Source of the DNA: Ardenticatenia bacterium
Lineage (GTDB): Bacteria > Chloroflexota > Anaerolineae > Aggregatilineales > Aggregatilineaceae
Assembly (NCBI GenBank): GCA_026984385.1
Contig: JALSSH010000579.1
Span: forward strand, 1-7,184
Length of the DNA stretch: 7,184 nucleotides
Direction: 5' to 3'
Program-made: the position numbers and the translations under genes
Shown: piece by piece, positions 1 through 6,288 of the stretch
How positions within the stretch are numbered: position 1 is the first letter of the stretch
Layout of the letters: each line of letters starts with the position of its first letter
The notes under the pieces: generated by a model
Database searches by the model: none
Told to the model about the DNA's origin: nothing
The model's input: the letters and a program-made list of their open reading frames with translations, nothing else

Positions 1-800
1 TTGAACCGCTCGCACGCATCGCGCCGGACTATCCGGACACCACCTTCGCCATTGTCAACGTGGTGGTGGACCAGCCCAACGTCGTCTCGATCCTCTTCGA
101 CGAGCACACCGGCTCGTTTTTGGCGGGGGCGTTGGCGGGCTTGGTGACCAATGACGACACCATCGAGCAGACCAACCCCGAAAACGTGATCGGCGTCATC
201 GGCGGCGTCAAGTCCAGCGGCATTGACGTTTTCCTCTACGGCTATCTGCAAGGCGCTTGCGCCACCAACCCCGACGTTGACGTGTTGATGGCCTACTCCA
301 ACGACTTCGGCGACCCGGCCAAGGGTAAGGAAATGGCCCTGGCGATGTACGAGCAGGGCGCGGACGTGATCTTCCAGGTGGCCGGTGGCACGGGCGCGGG
401 CGTGATCGAAGCAGCCAAAGAAAAGAACTTCTTCGCTATCGGCGTGGACAGCGACCAGGACTACATGGCCCCGGGCAACGTGCTTACCTCCATGCTCAAG
501 CGCGTGGACGTGGCCGTGTATAACACCATCGAGAAGGGCGTCAACGGCGAGTTGGAAGGCGGCACGGTGCTTCAGTACGGCTTGGCCGAAGGCGGCGTAG
601 GCCTCAGCGAGATGAAGTACACCCGTCACATCATCCCGCGCGCCTACCTGGACCAGATCAAAGAATTTGAACAGCAAATCCTGGACGGCGAGCTGGAAGT
701 GGTCGACATCCGCACGCTGGACGAGGACACCTTCGCCATCGTTGACGAAAACCCGACCTGCGAGGGTGTGGAGCAGCTTAAAGCGGCTTTGGCCGGATAG
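1..800 (+). CDS. BMP/PnrA-family nucleoside-binding lipoprotein of an ABC importer (5' partial)
   Basis: This is the C-terminal 265 residues of a periplasmic or membrane-anchored substrate-binding protein. The frame opens at base 3, has no stop before TAG at 798-800, and reads in from the left edge. A GTG at base 60 is internal, because the codons before it (ending DTTFAIVN) already match the family. BMP (Bmp/PnrA-like) landmarks are LFDEHTGSFLAGALAG, the DPAKGKEMAL stretch, QGADVIFQVAGGTG, GVDSDQ (bases 441-458) and APGNVLTSMLKRVDVAVY. In PnrA-type proteins these segments build the purine-nucleoside cleft between two lobes. Full precursors are usually about 350-380 residues, so roughly 90-110 residues are missing, including any signal peptide or lipobox. 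It heads the transporter genes that follow, so a nucleoside ligand is likely. The exact ligand cannot be read from sequence; other BMP proteins bind different nucleosides or autoinducer-like molecules. Confidence 0.93.
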   Translation, partial: EPLARIAPDYPDTTFAIVNVVVDQPNVVSILFDEHTGSFLAGALAGLVTNDDTIEQTNPENVIGVIGGVKSSGIDVFLYGYLQGACATNPDVDVLMAYSNDFGDPAKGKEMALAMYEQGADVIFQVAGGTGAGVIEAAKEKNFFAIGVDSDQDYMAPGNVLTSMLKRVDVAVYNTIEKGVNGELEGGTVLQYGLAEGGVGLSEMKYTRHIIPRAYLDQIKEFEQQILDGELEVVDIRTLDEDTFAIVDENPTCEGVEQLKAALAG

Positions 801-827
801 TTTCTGTGCGCATCGCGCATAGGGAAA

Positions 828-856
828 GCGTAGGGGCGCCACACGCGCCCCTACGC
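828..856. repeat. Perfect 12-bp inverted repeat (hairpin) between binding-protein and ATPase genes
   Basis: The arms GCGTAGGGGCGC (828-839) and GCGCCCCTACGC (845-856) are exact reverse complements around a 5-base loop, CACAC. No T-run follows, so it is not a standard intrinsic terminator. It lies 27 bases after the binding-protein stop and 31 bases before the ATPase start. A hairpin here could protect the 3' end of the binding-protein message and let it be made in excess over the membrane parts, as the REP elements between malE and malF do; this is inference. The TAGGGGCG/CGCCCCTA core resembles interspersed palindromes I recall from Chloroflexota and cyanobacterial genomes, so it may be a dispersed repeat. 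Confidence 0.8.
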
Positions 857-887
857 CTGTGTGCTGCATTAACCGATAGGAAGAACG

Positions 888-2405
888 ATGCCCTACTTGC
901 GCATGGTTGGCATCACCAAATATTTCCCCGGGGTGGTCGCCAACGACAACATCACCTTTGAGGTGGAAGAAGGCGAAATTCACGCCCTGGTCGGCGAAAA
1001 CGGCGCGGGCAAGTCCACGTTGATGAAAATCCTTTACGGCATGGAAAAGCCCGACGCCGGACAAATTTACCTCAACGACCAACCCGTGAACATCCCCAAC
1101 CCCCAAACCGCGATCCAACTGGGGATCGATATGGTGCACCAGCACTTCCAACTCGTCCCCTCCTTGACGGTGGCCGAAAACGTGACGCTGGGCTACGAGC
1201 CGCATCATGGGCCGTTTATTGACCGCCGACTCACCGACCAGCGCGTGCGCGAGCTTTCCGAGCGCTTCGGGCTGCTCGTGGAGCCGGACGCAGTGGTGGC
1301 CGACCTTTCCGTCGGAGAACAGCAGCGCGTCGAAATCCTCAAATTGCTCTATCGGGACGCGCGACTGCTTATTTTGGACGAGCCTTCCGCCGTGCTGACC
1401 CCCCAAGAGGTCGAAGACCTCTTCGAGGTGTTGCGCCGTTTGGTGGAAACGGGCCGCACGGCGATCTTTATTACGCACAAGCTGCGTGAGGTGATGGCGA
1501 TCTGTGACCGCGCCACCGTGCTCCGACGCGGGCGCGTGGTCGGCACGGTGCGCGTGGACGAAACCGAGCCGGAAACCATCGCCCGTATGATGGTCGGGCG
1601 CGAGCTGGCCCCCATCCGTCGTGGTGAGCCGCTCCGCGAACCGCCCAAACCGCGCCTGATCGTCCGCGATCTGCACGTCAGCGACGACCGAGGCTTGCCC
1701 GCCGTGCAGGGGATCAGCTTCCGCGTGGGAGCTGGCGAGATCGTGGGCTTGGCGGGCGTGGAGGGCAACGGCCAACGCGAGTTGATCGAGGCGTTGGTCG
1801 GCTTGCGCAAGCCGGAGGGCGGCGATGTGGTGCTCGGCGACGAGGTGGTGACCGAAGCGGCGAACCGCAAACGGCGCGACTTGGGCATGGCGATCATCCC
1901 CGAAGACCGCAACCGCCAGGGGCTTAGTGCCGAGTCCACCCTGACCGAAAATTTGGTCTCCACGCGCTATCACAAGCCGCCGTTTTCACGCTGGGGCTTT
2001 TTGCGCGTCGGCGAGATGCGCGCTTTTGCTTTGCGCGCCATTCGCCAATTCGATATTCGCGTGCGCGGCCCCAACGTGCGCGTGCGCACACTTTCCGGCG
2101 GCAACGCGCAAAAGGTGGTCGTGGCGCGCGAGCTGGCCGAAGTCCCGCAGTTGCTCATCGCGGCGCAGCCCACGCGCGGGTTGGACGTGGGCGCGACGCA
2201 ATTTGTGCACAGCGAGCTTTTGCACTTGCGCGCGGCGGGCACGGCTATTTTGCTCATCTCGGCGGACTTGGACGAGTTGCTGGCGCTGGCGGATCGCTTC
2301 TTGGTGATCTTTGAGGGGCGCTTGGTGGGCGAGCTGATGCCCATTGAGGCCACGCGCGAGCGTTTGGGTATCTTGATGACCGGACGTAGCGAGCAGGGGC
2401 GATAA
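888..2405 (+). CDS. Nucleoside ABC importer, double ATP-binding cassette protein (YufO/RnsB-like)
   Basis: This 505-residue cytoplasmic ATPase powers the importer and carries two fused ABC domains. Domain 1 (about 1-245) is canonical: Walker A GENGAGKST at 36-44, Q-loop Gln85 in MVHQHFQLVPS, signature LSVGEQQR at 140-147, Walker B LLILDEP with Asp164 and Glu165, and H-loop His197. Domain 2 (about 255-505) is degenerate in the way expected of this family: Walker A is GVEGNGQRE (290-298) without GKS/T, the signature is LSGGNAQK (402-409), Walker B is LLIAAQPTRGLD with Gln427 in place of the catalytic Glu, and Ala459 sits near where the H-loop His would be. One ATP site is therefore expected to do most hydrolysis. 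The AAQPTRGLDVGA segment separates it from ribose/galactose RbsA/MglA proteins. ATG at 888 has AGGAAG at 878-883. The gene follows the binding protein after an 87-base gap and abuts permease 1 (TAA directly followed by ATG). Confidence 0.96.
   Translation: MPYLRMVGITKYFPGVVANDNITFEVEEGEIHALVGENGAGKSTLMKILYGMEKPDAGQIYLNDQPVNIPNPQTAIQLGIDMVHQHFQLVPSLTVAENVTLGYEPHHGPFIDRRLTDQRVRELSERFGLLVEPDAVVADLSVGEQQRVEILKLLYRDARLLILDEPSAVLTPQEVEDLFEVLRRLVETGRTAIFITHKLREVMAICDRATVLRRGRVVGTVRVDETEPETIARMMVGRELAPIRRGEPLREPPKPRLIVRDLHVSDDRGLPAVQGISFRVGAGEIVGLAGVEGNGQRELIEALVGLRKPEGGDVVLGDEVVTEAANRKRRDLGMAIIPEDRNRQGLSAESTLTENLVSTRYHKPPFSRWGFLRVGEMRAFALRAIRQFDIRVRGPNVRVRTLSGGNAQKVVVARELAEVPQLLIAAQPTRGLDVGATQFVHSELLHLRAAGTAILLISADLDELLALADRFLVIFEGRLVGELMPIEATRERLGILMTGRSEQGR
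2395..2399 (+). promoter_or_regulatory. Ribosome binding site of permease 1
   Basis: AGGGG lies six bases before the ATG at 2406, inside the last codons of the ATPase gene. It supports the upstream start, and therefore shows that the unusual 115-residue N-terminal extension is translated. The next in-frame Met near the ordinary permease domain (Met129, base 2790) has no comparable site in front of it. Confidence 0.7.
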
Positions 2406-3809
2406 ATGGTCGGACAACGCACCCCCCTTCCCTATTGGTATGTCGCGCCGTTTTTGGGCGGCGCGGGCAATGTATGGTGGGGCGTGTTGCTCTGGGCGCT
2501 GGCGGGCGCGCTGATCACCGCCGCGCTGGTGCGCACACGCAACCGCAGCTTGGCCCTGGGCGCGCTGGTCGGCGCGCTGGCGGGCGGTGTGGGCGGCATC
2601 CTGCTTCTTTCGCCGCTCTGGTTTGCGCTGATCCCGCTTTTGGAGCGACGCTGCGAGGCTTGCGGCGCGCTGACTTCCCCAACCGCTGCGGTCTGCCCGC
2701 GTTGCGGCCACGACTTCACCGACGCGGCTTGGGCGGACTGGCTGGTCAACGCGCTCAACCACACCGCACGGGTGATCATCACGCTGGAAATGGCCTTGAT
2801 CGTGGGCGGGCTGGTCTTGGAGCTTTCCGGCAAAGACGCGCTGGATACTTACCGCGTGCTTTTTGAGTGGGGCTTGGGCACACAACGCGCCCGCGCCAAC
2901 TCGCTTTTGGCCGCCACGCCGCTTATCTTCACCGGCTTGGGCACAGCGCTTGCGTTTCGCGCGGGCATCTTCAACGTGGGCGTGGAAGGCTCGCTGTATA
3001 TGGGCGCGCTGGCGGCGGCCTGGGTCGGCTTCACGTTTACCGCGCTGCCCGGGCTGGCGCTGATCACGCTGGCTTTTGTGGCTGCGGGGATCGCCGGTGG
3101 CATCTGGGGGCTTATCCCGGGCTATCTGAAGGCGCGTTTGCGCGTGGACGAGGTGGTCACGACCATTATGCTCAATTACGTAGCCATCGAGTTCACTAGC
3201 TATATGGTGCAAAGCGGGCCGTTTTTTGTGCCCGGGCTGGCAAACGCCATGTCGCCCACGATAGCCGAGCAGGCGCGCTTGCCGCGTTTGGTGGCGCGCT
3301 CGCAATTCAACAGCAGCTTTTTTGTGGCGCTGGCGTGTGTGGTGGTCGTCATTATCCTGATGCAGCGCACCAAGCTGGGCTATGAGCTGCGCTTGACGGG
3401 CGACAACTCGCTTTTTGCGCGTTGGTCGGGCGTGCTGGTCGGCGCCACGATCCTTCGCGTGATGTTCCTCAGCGGGCTATTCGGCGGGCTGGCAGGGGCC
3501 GGACAGGTGCTGGGCGTGCATTACAACTTCACGGCGCGCTTTTCGCGCGGGTTCGGCTTTGACGGGCTGACAATTGCTTTGCTGGCGCGCAACTCCCCCT
3601 TGGGCGTGCTGATCGGCGCGCTGCTTTTCGGCGCGTTGCGCAGCGGCGGCTCGACCATCGAGCTTTTTACCGATGTGCCGATTGACTTGGTGGATATTGT
3701 GCAGGCGTTGATCATCTTCTTCGTGGCGATTGATTTGAGCCTGGACTTTTTGGCGCGGCGCAAACGGGCGGCCCGCGAGGCCGAAGCCCAAGCGCAAGCG
3801 CGAGCCTAG
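2406..3809 (+). CDS. Nucleoside ABC importer permease 1 with N-terminal zinc-ribbon extension (YufP/RnsC-like)
   Basis: This is an integral membrane subunit forming half of the translocation channel, 467 residues against about 350 usual for the family. Residues about 118-450 are a standard BPD_transp_2 permease: ATPLIFTGLGTALAFRAGIF (170-189) with NVGVEG following, LKARLRVDEVVTTIMLNYVA (241-260), LGYELRLTGDN (324-334), SGLFGGLAGAGQVLGVHYN (356-374) and multiple hydrophobic helices. The N-terminal about 115 residues are extra: hydrophobic segments at about 23-42 and 50-79, then CEACG and CPRCG (Cys83, 86, 97, 100), a CxxC-x10-CxxC zinc ribbon. Gly/Ala-rich TM2 is long. The RTRNR loop (43-47) between the two segments is positive, which makes their topology uncertain. 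The tail (451-467) is Arg/Ala/Glu-rich and soluble. It follows the ATPase with zero spacing and precedes permease 2 by 26 bases. No stop or frameshift separates extension from core. Confidence 0.93.
   Translation: MVGQRTPLPYWYVAPFLGGAGNVWWGVLLWALAGALITAALVRTRNRSLALGALVGALAGGVGGILLLSPLWFALIPLLERRCEACGALTSPTAAVCPRCGHDFTDAAWADWLVNALNHTARVIITLEMALIVGGLVLELSGKDALDTYRVLFEWGLGTQRARANSLLAATPLIFTGLGTALAFRAGIFNVGVEGSLYMGALAAAWVGFTFTALPGLALITLAFVAAGIAGGIWGLIPGYLKARLRVDEVVTTIMLNYVAIEFTSYMVQSGPFFVPGLANAMSPTIAEQARLPRLVARSQFNSSFFVALACVVVVIILMQRTKLGYELRLTGDNSLFARWSGVLVGATILRVMFLSGLFGGLAGAGQVLGVHYNFTARFSRGFGFDGLTIALLARNSPLGVLIGALLFGALRSGGSTIELFTDVPIDLVDIVQALIIFFVAIDLSLDFLARRKRAAREAEAQAQARA
2652..2705 (+). other. 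Zinc-ribbon knuckle pair encoded within permease 1
   Basis: These bases encode Cys83 to Cys100 of permease 1, two CxxC knuckles (CEACG and CPRCG) spaced by ten residues, followed by GHDF. The pattern is that of a small structural zinc ribbon (zf-ribbon / DZR type). It lies just after the second extra hydrophobic segment and about 20 residues before the first helix of the permease core. Four properly spaced cysteines make metal binding likely; the role is unknown. Confidence 0.85.
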
Positions 3810-3822
3810 CGAGACGCGAGAA

Positions 3823-3833
3823 AAGGACGGGAG
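3823..3833 (+). promoter_or_regulatory. Ribosome binding site fixing the GTG start of permease 2
   Basis: AAGGACGGGAG contains AAGGA ending eight bases before the GTG at 3836, with a second purine block (GGGAG) closer in. No ATG lies nearby in frame, and the first in-frame Met (Met23, in LLLVGMAG) would delete the first helix, so GTG is the better start. Confidence 0.7.
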
Positions 3834-3835
3834 CA

Positions 3836-4741
3836 GTGCAAGACTTCATCAACTTTGCAGCGGCGACGCTACGCATTTCCACGCCCTTGTTGCTGGTCGG
3901 CATGGCGGGCTTGCTCAGCTATCAAGTCGGCCTGATCAATATCGCGCTGGAAGGCATGATGTTGGCGGGCGCGTTCGGCGCGGTGGTGGTCGGTTACGAG
4001 CTGGGCAACACTTGGCTGGGCGTGTTGGGCGCGATGGTGGTCGGCGGGCTTTTGGGGGCGCTTTTTGCCCTTTCTGTGATCACGTTGCGCGCCAATCTGA
4101 TCGTGGCGGGGTTGGCGCTCAATTTCCTTGCCACAGGGGGCACAGCCTACCTGATGGACGTCATATACAACCAGAGCGGCACGCTGGCGCCGGAGGGGTT
4201 GCAAAAGCTGCCCACCGTCACCTTGCCGCTGATCGACGGCCTGCCGGTGGTCGGCGAGATCCTCTCCGGCCATTCGGTGCTGGTCTATGTTTCGTGGCTG
4301 GCCGTGCCGCTGACCTCGATTTTTCTTTATCGCACCGTGTTGGGCAAGCACATCCGCGCGGTCGGCGAACACGCAGAAGCCGCGCAAACGGCGGGCATCA
4401 CCGTTTGGAAGATGCAATACCTGGCCCTGATCGTGGGCGGGGTGTTGTGCGGCTTGGCGGGCGCGCATCTTTCGGTGGGCGATCTGCCGCTTTTCCGCGA
4501 AAAGATGACCAACGACCGAGGCTTTATCGCGTTGGCTGCCGTTTACTTCGCGGCGGCCCGCCCCAAATGGACGGCGGTGGCGTGTTTGCTTTTCGGCTTC
4601 TTTGAGGCGCTGCAGTTTCGCTTGCAACTGCGCAGCACCCCCATCCCCAACGAGTTTTTGCAGATGCTCCCCTATCTGATGGTGGTGGTGGCGCTGGTGG
4701 CGATCTCGTTGCGCACCGAATGGCGGCGCGGCTGGTCCTAA
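3836..4741 (+). CDS. Nucleoside ABC importer permease 2 (YufQ/RnsD-like)
   Basis: This is the second membrane subunit of the channel, 301 residues, close to the family's usual 300-320. It begins at GTG with a good ribosome site. Family marks are the N-terminal helix followed by LLSYQVGLINIALEGMML (26-43, the counterpart of the GLFNIGVEG motif), LRANLIVAGLALNFLATGGT (84-103), the cytoplasmic loop LGKHIRAVGEHAEAAQTAGI (169-188), which is the typical coupling region with the ATPase, and DRGFIALAAVYFAAARPKW (227-245). Several hydrophobic helices span the rest, ending in a short basic tail. Unlike permease 1 it has no zinc ribbon or N-terminal extension. It should pair with permease 1 as a heterodimer on the double ATPase. 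It starts 26 bases after permease 1 and ends 30 bases before the hydrolase gene, so one transcript is likely. Confidence 0.95.
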   Translation: MQDFINFAAATLRISTPLLLVGMAGLLSYQVGLINIALEGMMLAGAFGAVVVGYELGNTWLGVLGAMVVGGLLGALFALSVITLRANLIVAGLALNFLATGGTAYLMDVIYNQSGTLAPEGLQKLPTVTLPLIDGLPVVGEILSGHSVLVYVSWLAVPLTSIFLYRTVLGKHIRAVGEHAEAAQTAGITVWKMQYLALIVGGVLCGLAGAHLSVGDLPLFREKMTNDRGFIALAAVYFAAARPKWTAVACLLFGFFEALQFRLQLRSTPIPNEFLQMLPYLMVVVALVAISLRTEWRRGWS

Positions 4742-4771
4742 CGCGCCCGTGACGAAAGAGAGACCCTGACC

Positions 4772-5338
4772 ATGCCTAAAGACGCCGTTTTAGTCATCGA
4801 TCTAGTGAAGGATTTCACCGATCCGTCGGGCAAAGTGCCGCACACCGCCGCCGCGCAGATCGTGCCCCGCGTGGACGCTTTTGTGCGCGCGGCGCGCCGA
4901 GCGGGCGCGCTGGTGGTGTGGATTGTGGACTTTCATCGTGCGGGCAAGCCGGACTGGGAGCTGCAAAACGTGCGCGCGCACTGTTTGGAGGGCACGGCGG
5001 GCGTGGAGCTGGCCCCGCCGCTAGAGCCTTTGCCGCAAGACTATCTGCTCCACAAGCGGCGTTATAGCGCTTTTTTCGCCACCGACCTAGACTTAATCTT
5101 GCGCGAAAACGGCGTGCGGCGCGTCTTTTTGACGGGCACGAAGACCAACGTTTGTGTGCGCGCCACCGCGCAAGATGCTTTTCAGCTTGGCTATCGAGTG
5201 ATTGTGCCGCGCGAGTGCGTTTCCACAGACAAAGCGCATTTGCACCAGGCCAATTTGGAAGACATCGGCAAGTATATGGGGAAGGTAACGACGGTTGAAG
5301 AAGCGTTGGATTTGATCAAAGGAGGGGGAAGCGGGTGA
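4772..5338 (+). CDS. Isochorismatase-fold cysteine hydrolase, nicotinamidase-like
   Basis: This is a 188-residue soluble enzyme. The Asp-Lys-Cys triad of the superfamily is visible: Asp10 in VLVIDLVKDF, Lys95 in LLHKRRYSAF and nucleophile Cys128 in TGTKTNVCVRATAQDAF. A metal site of nicotinamidase style can be proposed from Asp53 and His55 (VDFHRAG), Glu63 or Asp61, and His70 (in AHCLEGTAG). Known family members hydrolyse amide C-N bonds, as in nicotinamide to nicotinate (PncA), ureidoacrylate (RutB) or N-carbamoyl compounds. In this operon, deamidation of a nucleoside-derived base such as nicotinamide is the most economical role, but this is inference, and a pyrimidine-degradation step is the main alternative. 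The ATG at 4772 is preceded by a weak GAGAG site at 4758-4762. The TGA overlaps the GTG of the kinase (GTGA), so the two are probably translationally coupled. The C-terminus is a short Gly/Ser tail. Confidence 0.9.
   Translation: MPKDAVLVIDLVKDFTDPSGKVPHTAAAQIVPRVDAFVRAARRAGALVVWIVDFHRAGKPDWELQNVRAHCLEGTAGVELAPPLEPLPQDYLLHKRRYSAFFATDLDLILRENGVRRVFLTGTKTNVCVRATAQDAFQLGYRVIVPRECVSTDKAHLHQANLEDIGKYMGKVTTVEEALDLIKGGGSG
5321..5325 (+). promoter_or_regulatory. Ribosome binding site fixing the GTG start of the PfkB kinase
   Basis: GGAGG, within GGAGGGGG, lies nine bases before the GTG at 5335 inside the end of the hydrolase gene. It is the strongest Shine-Dalgarno match in the window. It supports a non-ATG start whose protein opens with the expected strand MKDVLVTGYPSLD. 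Confidence 0.8.
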
Positions 5339-6288
5339 AAGACGTTTTGGTAACAGGCTACCCGAGTTTGGACCACATCGTCCGAGTGTCGCTCAGCCCA
5401 CGTGTAGGAGAAACGGCGCGCTTGTACGAAGTGCCGGACAAGCCGACCTATGGCGGGTGCGGCTTAAACGTTGGGGTGGCGTTGCAGCGGCTGGGGTTTG
5501 AGGTGGGCGCGGCGGTTGTTTTTGGCGGCGACAGCGAAGGAAAAGCCTATCTGCGCTATCTGGAAACGTTGCCGATGGATTTGAGCAACGCGGCAGTGCT
5601 GGCCGGAGAACGCACCTCGCGCAGCTATTTGTTTTTGAACCCCGAGGGGCAATATCAAAACTTCTTCTTCAGTGGCGCGGCGGATGCCTGGCAAGGGCCG
5701 CTGGAGCTGCAAGACGCCGAGGACTATCGCTACGGTTTGGTGACGGTCGGCCCGCTGGCTTACAATCGCCAGTTTATCGCCCAATTGGAAAACGCCAACG
5801 TGCCCATCGTTTGGTCTATGAAGCCGGACGTACAGTCCTATCCGCCGGACATGCTGGACGAGTTCGTGCGTGCCAGCGCCTATTTGCTGATGAACCACAT
5901 CGAGGCGCGCTATGTGGCGCACGCGCTGGGCTACCCCACCCCGGAGTGGCTGTTGACCGACGCGCGGAGCAATCTCCAGGCGATTGTGGTCACCAATGGA
6001 GCGCGCGGTGCGGAGGTGTATCAGCGCAATTTGCGCGCGAGCATCCCGGCGGCCAAACCGCGCGAGCTGGTTGATACCACCGGCGCAGGCGATGGCTTTG
6101 CAGCGGGCTTTTTGGCGGGGTTGTTGCGCGGTTATGACGTGCTGGTCGGCGCCAAGATCGGCGTGGTAGTGGCTTCCTTTGTGCTGGAAGCGTTCGGCTG
6201 CCAAACCAATTTGCCGGATTGGGACGCGGTTTGGGAGCGTTACAAACGGCATTTTGGCGCGTTGCCGGAAAGGGGAGAGTCGGCATGA
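5335..6288 (+). CDS. PfkB-family carbohydrate/nucleoside kinase
   Basis: This is a 317-residue cytoplasmic kinase of the ribokinase (PfkB) superfamily, normal in length. The N-terminal strand is followed by SLDHIVRV. The substrate-side Gly motif is YGGCGLNVGVALQRLG (39-54). The NxxE motif that places Mg and phosphate is Asn187-His-Ile-Glu190. Signature 2 is DTTGAGDGFAAGFLAG (247-262), where GAGD forms the anion hole and Asp253 is the catalytic base. Substrate is not certain: ribokinase, nucleoside kinase (adenosine/inosine/cytidine), ribose-1-phosphate kinase and pseudouridine kinase all share this fold. Next to a nucleoside phosphorylase, a kinase acting on the released ribose-1-phosphate or on the imported nucleoside is the likely role (inference). 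It overlaps the hydrolase by GTGA and the phosphorylase by ATGA, so three enzymes should be made in step. Confidence 0.92.
   Translation: MKDVLVTGYPSLDHIVRVSLSPRVGETARLYEVPDKPTYGGCGLNVGVALQRLGFEVGAAVVFGGDSEGKAYLRYLETLPMDLSNAAVLAGERTSRSYLFLNPEGQYQNFFFSGAADAWQGPLELQDAEDYRYGLVTVGPLAYNRQFIAQLENANVPIVWSMKPDVQSYPPDMLDEFVRASAYLLMNHIEARYVAHALGYPTPEWLLTDARSNLQAIVVTNGARGAEVYQRNLRASIPAAKPRELVDTTGAGDGFAAGFLAGLLRGYDVLVGAKIGVVVASFVLEAFGCQTNLPDWDAVWERYKRHFGALPERGESA
6274..6277 (+). promoter_or_regulatory. Ribosome binding site fixing the phosphorylase start
   Basis: GGAG, within AGGGGAGAG (6271-6279), lies seven bases before the ATG at 6285. It selects this ATG over an in-frame GTG-type start at 6219, which would add 22 residues with no family match and a long overlap with the kinase. 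Confidence 0.75.

Noticed and set aside
60..800. GTG at 60 as the start of the binding-protein gene
   Set aside because: The frame is open to the left edge and the 19 codons before 60 already match the BMP family, so the gene is simply cut by the window.
840..863. Possible pseudoknot: hairpin loop CACAC (840-844) pairing with GTGTG (859-863)
   Set aside because: Only two bases would have to span the 12-bp stem, which is sterically implausible; at best it is a weak alternative fold.
828..870. Intrinsic terminator after the binding-protein gene
   Set aside because: The stem is strong but is followed by CTGTGTGCTGCATT with no T-run, and the downstream genes complete the same transporter.
1755..2270. 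Degenerate second ATP site as evidence of a broken ATPase
   Set aside because: Missing GKS/T, Gln for Glu and the absent H-loop His are the normal state of the second cassette in this transporter family.
1986..3305. 439-residue minus-strand open frame across the ATPase/permease 1 junction
   Set aside because: Its product is rich in Arg, Gln and His with no domain; it is the antisense shadow of two well-supported genes in GC-rich DNA.
3869..4627. 252-residue minus-strand open frame inside permease 2
   Set aside because: Same composition artefact, lying wholly within a clear permease gene.
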